Assembly (NCBI GenBank): GCA_937973685.1
Contig: CALJKJ010000049.1
Coordinates: 1-5,867 of the forward strand
Source of the DNA: an uncultured Flavobacteriales bacterium
GTDB lineage: Bacteria > Bacteroidota > Bacteroidia > Flavobacteriales_D > Crocinitomicaceae
Direction: 5' to 3'
DNA: 5,867 nucleotides
Position 1 is the stretch's first letter. Each line of letters opens with the position of its first letter. The position numbers were made by a program, and so were the translations under genes. The notes beneath the pieces were generated by a model, which did no database searches, had not been told where the DNA came from, and saw only the letters and a list, made by a program, of their open reading frames with translations. This document shows positions 1-5,867 of the stretch, piece by piece.

Positions 1-3000
1 TGGTCAAAGCTCACTGCGTGTTTTAACCTGTTCAGCTGGTCATAGCGGTACGCATTCCCCAATGGCAAGACCGCACGGCTGTTCGGGTCGGTGATGGTAG
101 TCACCATGCGCGCAATGTTGCCATTGTACAAGTCCGAACTGTTTTGCAGCATGTCTGAGTTGCTTTGATCTGCTATAAATGTAGTATTTCCATTTACAAT
201 CGGCAAATAATCGTTGTTAAAATAATGCAAGCTGTAGCCCATCACGTCTTGTGCCACGCGGTGGTTGGCACTCAAGCCCAAACCGTCTTTGCCCGGGTCG
301 TTGTTGGCATCGAGGTTGTTGCTGTTCACTCCTTTTATCCAACCTTGGAGCGTGTACACGTAATCCAATCCTTGTACTTCTTGCTCGCCAATAACGGTAC
401 GCGCCAATGGTCCGTGTGCATAATAGCTGTAAGCCGCTTCTTTTTCCCATGTTGGGTTCAAGAGTGGTTCGTTTTGCAACGAACTCATCGCCAAGGCATC
501 GTTCACCAATGGTGTTGCACTTGTTGTGTACACCGCTGTGATGCGGTTATCGGCATCGTAACTATACGCATGGTGCCATTGGTCCGCTTTGTTGGTTTCG
601 TAATCCACGCGGTGCACGTTGCCACTGATCAAGTCAAAAGTATAATCCATGCGCTTGAAGCGCTGGCTTGCCAACTGGTTCAATGCGCCTAAATCGGCAT
701 TGTCTTGCAACAAGGTTTTCACGTTTCCGTGAATGTCGTAGTCGTAATGTGTTGCGTGGTTGTACGTTGCATCATTGCTGTCATAAACCGCTTCATAGGT
801 CACGTGCACTATGCGTTTGCGTTGTGTCAACGGATCTGGCGTGAAACTGTTTGGCAACTGTGCTAAGATGCTTGTATTGGTTCTGTCGTAATACGAACGC
901 GTGATTTCTTTTCTAGTGGTGTTCGCTTGGGTATTCAACCACGTTTCCAACTTGGTGTCATCGATCACGCTTGGTACCAAGTTTCCACCTACGTATGCAC
1001 CAAAAATCTGCGCAAAGGCAAGCACGTTTGTGCCTGGTGTGTTTTCGGTTTTCTCCCCTGCTTCTACCACGCGCCCTAGCGCATCGTACAAGGAATACGA
1101 GAAACGGTTTTGTAACTGCTGGCGGGAGTTTTGCGATACCACAATACGTCCCAAACGGTCGTAGAAGAAACGCGCCGAGATGCGGTTACGCAGGTCGTTT
1201 GCATAGCGCACGTAGCTCGAAGTTGTAACACCTCCCCACACACAACGGGAGCGGTCACCAAAAGCAAGCGCCGTAATACGTGCCGTTGGAGCGGTGTTTC
1301 CTGTCAACGCTGTTTCAGCAGTAATGAAAACGGAACTGACATTGTTGGCAACAAAAGACGTCCACACTTTGGATAATGGATCCGTTACTGCCTCGATATC
1401 GACCCATTGAAAGTTATCACCTGCGGCGATTCCTACACGGTTATCGTGGAAATAAACTGTTCGTAAATTCACGCCTGGTATACTTGTCGTTAAACTAACG
1501 CCTGTTCCAATTATTGGTTGGAAACGGTAATCGATGAAGCCATTTCCGACTGCAACATATCCCGTGTTTTGAAAAACATGCAGGGCATTGATTGTGCCTG
1601 TTTGTACAAATGATGAATTACCTGTCCATGAAACACAGCTTGAAACAGGATTCGTGAATTGAATTCCAAAGCGATAAACAGTGTTTCCGATACTGTAATA
1701 CCCGTTGGTATTTGCTGCATTTGCACTTTTGAGTGTCGTTACTTGTCCGTTAATAGTTTGTGCGTGAACTTGGTTGTTTTTTGCTTGTCCAACAATACCG
1801 TTTCCAGCAAACAATACAATGGTTTGTCCTTGCGCTGCTTGAGCAGTCCAAACTTTATCAATTTTTTGTGTGTACGTTGTCCAACTTGCTCCTGAATTTG
1901 TAATCACCGTTGGCAATAAACTATTCCAAATAAGTCCGCCCGTTTGGGTTGTTTTGACAGCAAAATGCGCCCCAACAAAACTACCAACAGCACTCGAAGC
2001 AAAATGAACATCGTTGTATCTTGGTCCATATAAATGCGTGTTTTCGGTGGTGTTAAACCCAACCATTTTGTACATTTTACCATTAGAAGTTGTCACGAAA
2101 CTGAACAAACCATTTGGTTTATAAACGACACTTGAAATGTTTTGTCCCCCTAGCAAGCTTTGAGCCATCCAGTCGCTCGTTGTCCAATCTGATGTAAATG
2201 CAAGCGTACCATTACTACCCGCAATGCTCACACGGTTACCCAACACACCAACACTATTCCACGTTACACTCGGGAAAATTTGTGCCAAGCTGCTTCCAGT
2301 AGTAGCTACAAACGGAATTGTTGTAAAACTTGTAGCTGTTATTGTATTCAAACGTTGACTATAACCTTGACTACCCACTACAGCCCAATTTCCTGCATTC
2401 AATGCAGCCGTTGCTGTTAAATTAGCGCTCGTTTGCACACCAAGTGAGGTCCAAACTGGTGTTCCATCTGTGTAATTGTGTTTGTATAGTACCGTTCCTT
2501 TGTCTCCCACCACTACAATAGCATTGCCATTTTTTGCAAGAGCTTGCAACGGCAACTTACTCCAAGTAATTGGATCTGCAGTAAATGTAACATTTGTAAG
2601 CCCACTGTTTACATCAACATCAGTGAGTGCAATGGTACCGTTGGTTCCAAAAGCAAGCAAACGTTTCTCCGTTGCTGCAACTTGTGTTAAATCACTCGCT
2701 GTTGAAGTAATAGTTGCAACAGTATTCCCTAAAACTGGTAGTTTTTGAACAGTATTATTCGTGTTTCTAAGAATCCAATAATTGTCGTTCCCTGTAGTAC
2801 TTGCATTGATCAAGGTAAGTGACGAGACACCCGCATAAGTAGCAACAGTGAAGTTATTCGATGAAACAGGTGCTTTTAATATTCTTAAGTTACCATTTTG
2901 CTCCAACACGCTCAACACAACAGTGTTGTTTTGTACAACAGCACTTAATTTTACATTTGACGGTGTGTAAGTTAAGCCGAAGACATTTGCATAACTCACA

Positions 3001-5867
3001 CTAGCTTGTGACCACGTTATGGAAGCTGCGCTATTGTTGGCTATCATGGTTGATTTATAGAGTTGGTTATTTTTTAAATAGTAATACGTGTAGTTTGTTC
3101 CCACAGGAACACCAGCTAATGCATCAACACTTGCATTGAGTGCAGCCGTAGACGGAGTTGTTGTGCTGTTTTGTGAAGTTACACTAACGTTAGTACCAGA
3201 CGTTAGTACCACCACATACGTTAACGCACCATTACTTGCTACCAAACGCAAATTACTTGTTGGCGCAGCCGTGCGTTGCAACAAACTCAAACGGAGGTTT
3301 TGACCAATTAATTGAGAAAGTAGCGACCACGTGTTACCACCATCCGATGTCACTTTGATTTGAGGACCAGTAGCTGTTTGGAAACAAGCAATTCCTTTGT
3401 CTTTGTTCAAGAAATAAGCTTCCAAAACAGGACTACGTTCGCCTGACATCGTAAGAGAAGCAACTTGATTGTTCCCAATCGTTTCAAGGTGTATCATGCG
3501 GCCTTCGTCACCAAATACATAACCAGAAGTATTGGTATAAAAAGCCGCCACTTTTCCTGCTGTTGCAGTAAATTGTTCCTCCGTCCAAGAGAAAAAACTT
3601 GGAGCAACTGGATTTCCTTTGATTAGTTGGTAACCAATTTGGTTGGTAACTAAATGTTGCGTTTGTGCCGTGATATAAATGAGCGGTAAACCAGTAGCGT
3701 TTGGATAACAAGTCATGTCTGTCACGTTCAACACTTGTAAATTATTGATTGTAATAGACACAGGCAAAGACAAGGTAGTTGCAGTAGTTGTTCCAAAGTT
3801 AGATTCAATAGTAAACCATTTGCCATCAGCTGTTACAGCTATTAATTTTGTTCCACCAATAGGCGAAACAGCTGCAATACGAGACGTGATATTGTTGGCG
3901 TAGGTATTCAATAAATCCCAATGATTTCCACCGTTACGCGTTTCAAACAACTCGCCATCTGCCCCAAAAGCATAACCGTAGGTATCGTTCAACCAGACCG
4001 TTTTTTTCAAGCTTGCTGCAACAGTCCCTGCAACTTTCACCCAACTTGCACCGCCAGTGGTTGTTCGTAACAAATAGCCACGCGTTCCCATACCAACCCC
4101 AGGATTTAACTCGACATATCCTGTCATGTATCCCAAAGCAGCATCCAACATTTGTATGGCCGTTGTTTTGAAGTTAGCTGGAATTCCATTTGGTAAAAAT
4201 TCCTCCAGAATATTCATGTTATCTTGATCAGGCATTGTTTGAGCAACCAGTTGATTCAACGAATTGTACTGATAACGCGTTTCCAAACGGTGCATGGTCG
4301 TTACCGTATTAAGCCCTTGCAAACGTTGTTGATCAATGAAATCGGAAAGACCATTCGACAAATCCAACAATTCCACACCTTCAGGTGGCACGGTTTTGAT
4401 CAAATTACCTGCTTGGTCGTAATAATACAAGGTGAAATGATGTTCTGCTTCGTTGAACGTTATTTTTAACGATTCCTTCGCAGCCATGCAATGAGCGATA
4501 TAATTTTCTGTGAACTGTTGCGTATAAACCGCAATAATACTGTCGTAAGTGTGTTGCGCATTAATCATTGCAACATTGTTGAATAATTCGTAACAAGGAT
4601 CAATAAATTGTGCATACGGAATATCAATTCCATTCAAACTTTCTTGCGTTGGCGTACATGGAGCTTGCGAAGTTTCATTGCAAATACTCAATATGTCCGG
4701 TAAACGATCAAAGGAAATGACACCATCCATTACTTGTTGCAAAGCAGCGCAATACACGTCAACGCACAAGCATAAATTATTGCTGATAAAATCTTCCAGT
4801 TTCACCATTTCTTTGATGAAACCGCTGTTATTTTTTATAGCCCATTCGTTGTAATGACGCACACAACTTAAATAATCATCATACGCAACAACGCATGGAT
4901 CTGTAGCAGGAGGCAATAAAGTAGAAGGACAAAATTCATCAATCGTTTGTACAGGCGTATTTAAAAATTGAATTGTCGTTTGGTCAGCTGCGATGTAATT
5001 TCTCAAGTATTTGATATAATCCAAGATACATTCACACTTTCCACTTTGAATGAATGAATTAAAATCGGGATACAATACCACCAACGCTACTGAATCTGTT
5101 TGTGCATAAAAAGAAGCATTGAACTGATTGATTGTTTCTACGTATTTTGTCCAATTTTTCTGGCATTCCTCCTCGTTTACAATTTCACTAGCCGAACACG
5201 AAGCCATCATTGGCAAGGCCTTTGGACAAAGCGTCACATCATAGAAAGACGCAATGTAGTTTTCAACAAGCGTTATTCCTGCAGCAGAACAACATAGGTT
5301 GTTTTCAATAAAACTTTCGTAACTGTAAAACGTGACAGGTTCTGGTAATTTTCCGCAAGCGGTGAATAATGAGAAGTTTGTATGATACCATTGATACGCT
5401 TGAATATAATCTTCGTATAAATTTAAACAAACGGAGCTTTCAATAGCAGCATTCGCAATGGTAGGATATTGATTCACTGCAACAGGAATGGAAGGGATGA
5501 ATTTATTCGCATCGATATAATCCAAGTATTCTTGTAAATGATCAACATACTTAGTGAAAACAAAATCATCAATCGTAACCAAAACTATTGGTTGTAAACC
5601 AATGTTTCCTCTTAAACTATTGTAGTAATTAATTGCATTTACATAACGTTGGTATTCCAAATTCACATTTGTACTTGGACCATACTCCTTTATAAATAAG
5701 ATTGGATCGTCTAGGTATTGTCTTTGATCAAAATGAAAATTAAAATCATTGATAAATTTCAAATAGTTATCAATAGGATAAGCGATTCCATTTTTTGCAA
5801 AATAATCGTACCCAACACTTTTCACTTCTTCAGGAGTATTGAACAAGTTATTGTTACTGTTTAAGGT
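1..5867 (-). CDS. Giant RHS/YD-repeat protein with internal beta-propeller region, partial at both ends
   Basis: One minus-strand frame stays open for 1,955 codons from 5867 to 3, with two bases of the next codon at the left edge. No start can be chosen: the first in-frame methionines are residues 220-221, inside a continuous domain, so the gene begins beyond the right edge. Domains in order are a cysteine-rich repeat region (1-472), a first YD segment (473-550), a Ycf48/BNR-like propeller region (551-1556) and a second YD core (1557-1955). YD/RHS proteins generally form hollow beta shells that enclose a C-terminal domain and are usually exported. The expected end of the RHS core and any variable C-terminal tip are off the left edge, so toxin function cannot be judged. 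No signal peptide or membrane segment is visible, but the true N-terminus is missing. The RHS assignment is firm; the biological role is unknown. Confidence 0.93.
3..1199 (-). other. Second, main YD-repeat segment of the RHS core (residues 1557-1955)
   Basis: YD motifs come at intervals, with key aspartates at 1570 (FFYDRLGR), 1595 (YDALGR), 1661 (YYDRTN), 1711 (YDYDIHGNV), 1745 (TFDLISGNV), 1771 (YSYDADNRI) and 1943 (YRYDQLNRL). Between the last two is a block I recognise from Bacteroidota RHS proteins: YTLQGWIKG (1838-1846), NDPGKDG and MGYSLHYFNNDYLPI. These repeats build the strands of the RHS shell. The segment ends at the left edge on the YRYDQLNRL element, which in typical members comes before the conserved RHS-associated core. 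That core and any C-terminal cargo are therefore just outside the window. Codon choice is GC-richer than upstream (many AAC, CGC and GTG codons; 37 G+C in 241-300). Confidence 0.9.
330..362 (-). other. YTLQGWIKG-type Bacteroidota RHS signature (residues 1836-1846)
   Basis: YVYTLQGWIKG is followed shortly by a Asn/Asp-rich turn, LDANNDPGKDG. From memory this pairing is a conserved block in RHS-repeat proteins of Bacteroidota and is uncommon in enterobacterial Rhs proteins. It is the main basis for the phylum suggestion. Confidence 0.6.
3129..3205 (-). other. Ser/Thr/Asn-rich stretch, possible linker between propeller units (residues 889-913)
   Basis: Of 25 residues, 16 are Thr, Ser or Asn, including the run NSTTTPST (900-907). 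It follows the last canonical Asp-box blade by about 40 residues and precedes a region where the Trp-containing motif becomes rare. Position and composition fit a flexible linker or long loop. The first module upstream (551-888) would then be about 338 residues, a plausible size for one seven-bladed propeller. Confidence 0.4.
3327..3350 (-). other. Canonical Asp-box motif (residues 840-847)
   Basis: TSDGGNTW matches the S/T-x-D-x-G-x-T-W Asp-box consensus of BNR and Ycf48-like propellers at every fixed position. It is the only full match I found. Degenerate relatives are at 602-609 (Thr in place of Asp), 643-650 (Asn in place of Asp, His before Trp) and 1322-1329 (Ile at the first position, Asn in place of Asp). 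Confidence 0.8.
4218..4451 (-). other. First YD-repeat segment of the RHS core (residues 473-550)
   Basis: After the Cys-rich region the sequence becomes typical RHS shell: HHFTLYYYDQAGNLIKTVPP with the YD aspartate at residue 484, then a connector, then TRYQYNSLNQL (530-540) and AQTMPD (542-547). From memory, in ordinary Bacteroidota RHS proteins the equivalent of MPD is followed within a few residues by F/W-YDRLGR. Here that motif does not appear until residue 1567, so the core is interrupted at about residue 550. Local base composition rises compared with both flanks (28 G+C in 4261-4320), as in the second core segment. Confidence 0.82.
4452..5867 (-). other. Cysteine-rich, probably helical N-terminal region of the RHS protein (residues 1-472)
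   Basis: This segment is rich in Tyr, Phe, Asn, Asp and Ile, and reads as mostly amphipathic helix. It contains 19 cysteines, all between residues 147 and 460, including CC at 192-193, CEC at 278-280 and CLC at 366-368. The other roughly 1,480 residues in the window have only four. Clustered, often paired cysteines suggest disulfides in an exported protein, although metal binding is possible. Residues 1-66 lack cysteine and contain aromatic-rich stretches such as NDFNFHF (40-46). I do not recognise a named domain. Similar Cys-containing stretches ahead of the YD core are, from memory, common in Bacteroidota RHS proteins. DNA here is the most AT-rich of the window (15 G+C in 5701-5760). Confidence 0.7.
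4473..5666 (-). repeat. Five degenerate protein repeats of about 75-100 residues in the Cys-rich region
   Basis: I aligned five units by eye. Each opens with [C/V]-x3-[Y/W/F]-x2-[Y/V]: V68/Y72/Y75, C147/Y151/Y154, C235/W239/Y242, C325/Y329/Y332 and C425/F429/V432. Starts are spaced 79, 88, 90 and 100 residues apart. Units 2-4 share a second element with identical spacing, F-I-x4-C: F186-C192, F272-C278 and F360-C366. This is followed by hydrophobic Tyr-containing sequence such as LDYIKYL (282-288). Unit 5 has a looser version (F452 to C460) and unit 1 has lost both cysteines (F102 to Y117). Units are joined by short Pro/Cys linkers, for example C313-C325 and C396-C404. Approximate DNA spans are 5499-5666, 5229-5429, 4992-5165, 4740-4895 and 4473-4595. 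The repeats are visible only at protein level; the DNA has diverged. Confidence 0.62.

Larger units (their letters stand above)
1200..4217 (-). other. Ycf48/BNR-like beta-propeller region inserted in the RHS core (residues 551-1556)
   Basis: About 1,000 residues made of repeated short beta-strand units. The start resembles Ycf48-like and BNR proteins: GYLLRTTTGGASW (597-609), then GYAFGADGELFETRNGGNHW (631-650), then TADGKWF (679-685), GDEGRM (786-791) and TSDGGNTW (840-847). Further on, tight-turn motifs recur without the Trp: SNG (878-880), QNG (990-992), GTNGT (1074-1078), GDKGT (1121-1125), GSQG (1165-1168), GSNGT (1217-1221), SNGK (1262-1264), GNG (1355-1357) and GNG (1441-1443). The length would fit about three seven-bladed propellers, but I cannot count blades reliably. 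Ycf48-type propellers bind other proteins; BNR repeats also occur in sialidases, but I see no catalytic arginine triad and make no enzyme call. The region is Thr/Ser/Asn/Ala-rich and AT-rich compared with the YD segments on both sides. Confidence 0.72.

Noticed and set aside
165..692. A 175-codon open frame on the plus strand
   Set aside because: It is antisense to the clearly coding second YD core. Its translation is rich in Val, His and Cys with no recognisable domain, as expected for a shadow frame of GC-richer coding DNA.
901..1376. Overlapping plus- and minus-strand open frames of 63-87 codons
   Set aside because: They overlap one another and the real reading frame, which here encodes the FYDRLGR and YDALGR motifs. 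None has domain-like sequence.
2476..2748. A 90-codon plus-strand frame with a hydrophobic, secretion-like start
   Set aside because: It is antisense to the GTNGT and GDKGT propeller motifs. The hydrophobic look comes from Val/Ala/Thr codons on the opposite strand.
3184..3193. Perfect 10-base palindrome ctaacgttag
   Set aside because: It is short, inside a coding region, and not near any promoter; one such palindrome is expected by chance in a few kilobases.
3626..3650. Direct repeat gttggtaac with a possible hairpin (aacca/tggtt)
   Set aside because: It lies within coding sequence for VTNQIGYQL. The repeat arises from reused Val-Thr and Gly-Tyr codons and has no poly-T tract or intergenic setting to suggest a terminator or operator.
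3508..3711. A 67-codon minus-strand frame with many aromatic residues
   Set aside because: It is on the same strand but in a different frame from the real gene, which reads smoothly through this stretch as propeller sequence.
1200..4217. Reading the propeller region as a sialidase
   Set aside because: Asp-boxes alone do not define a sialidase. I could not identify the FRIP motif, the arginine triad or a Tyr/Glu nucleophile pair.

Overview
The whole 5,867-base window lies inside one very large protein-coding gene on the minus strand. Read from position 5867 down to position 3, one frame gives 1,955 codons with no stop. Neither the start codon nor the stop codon is in the window, so a gene finder that needs both ends would miss it and report only short shadow frames. 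I found no intergenic DNA, RNA gene, mobile element, CRISPR array, promoter or terminator. Residue numbers below count from the first codon in the window (5867-5865), not from the true N-terminus.

The protein reads as an RHS/YD-repeat protein of the kind common in Bacteroidota. The support is a series of YD motifs (YYYDQAGNL, FYDRLGR, YDALGR, YDYDIHGNV, YSYDADNRI, YRYDQLNRL) plus the phrases YTLQGWIKG and NDPGKDG, which I associate with RHS proteins of that phylum. The AT-leaning composition and frequent TTG leucine codons fit a flavobacterial-type host. Any assignment below phylum is a guess.

Layout from N- to C-terminus (right to left): (1) residues 1-472, an AT-rich, probably helical, cysteine-rich region that I resolve into five degenerate repeats; (2) residues 473-550, the first part of a YD core; (3) residues 551-1556, about 1,000 residues of a Ycf48/BNR-like beta-propeller region with Asp-box motifs; (4) residues 1557-1955, the YD core resumes in noticeably GC-richer DNA and runs off the left edge. 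The conserved end of the RHS core, and any variable C-terminal toxin, would lie beyond position 1.

The most interesting point is the architecture: a large propeller module appears to be set inside the YD/RHS shell sequence instead of before or after it, and it follows a cysteine-repeat module. A working picture is a secreted or surface RHS cage carrying a propeller, perhaps for binding, on a loop of the shell. That role is inference; no catalytic residues or secretion signal are visible here.
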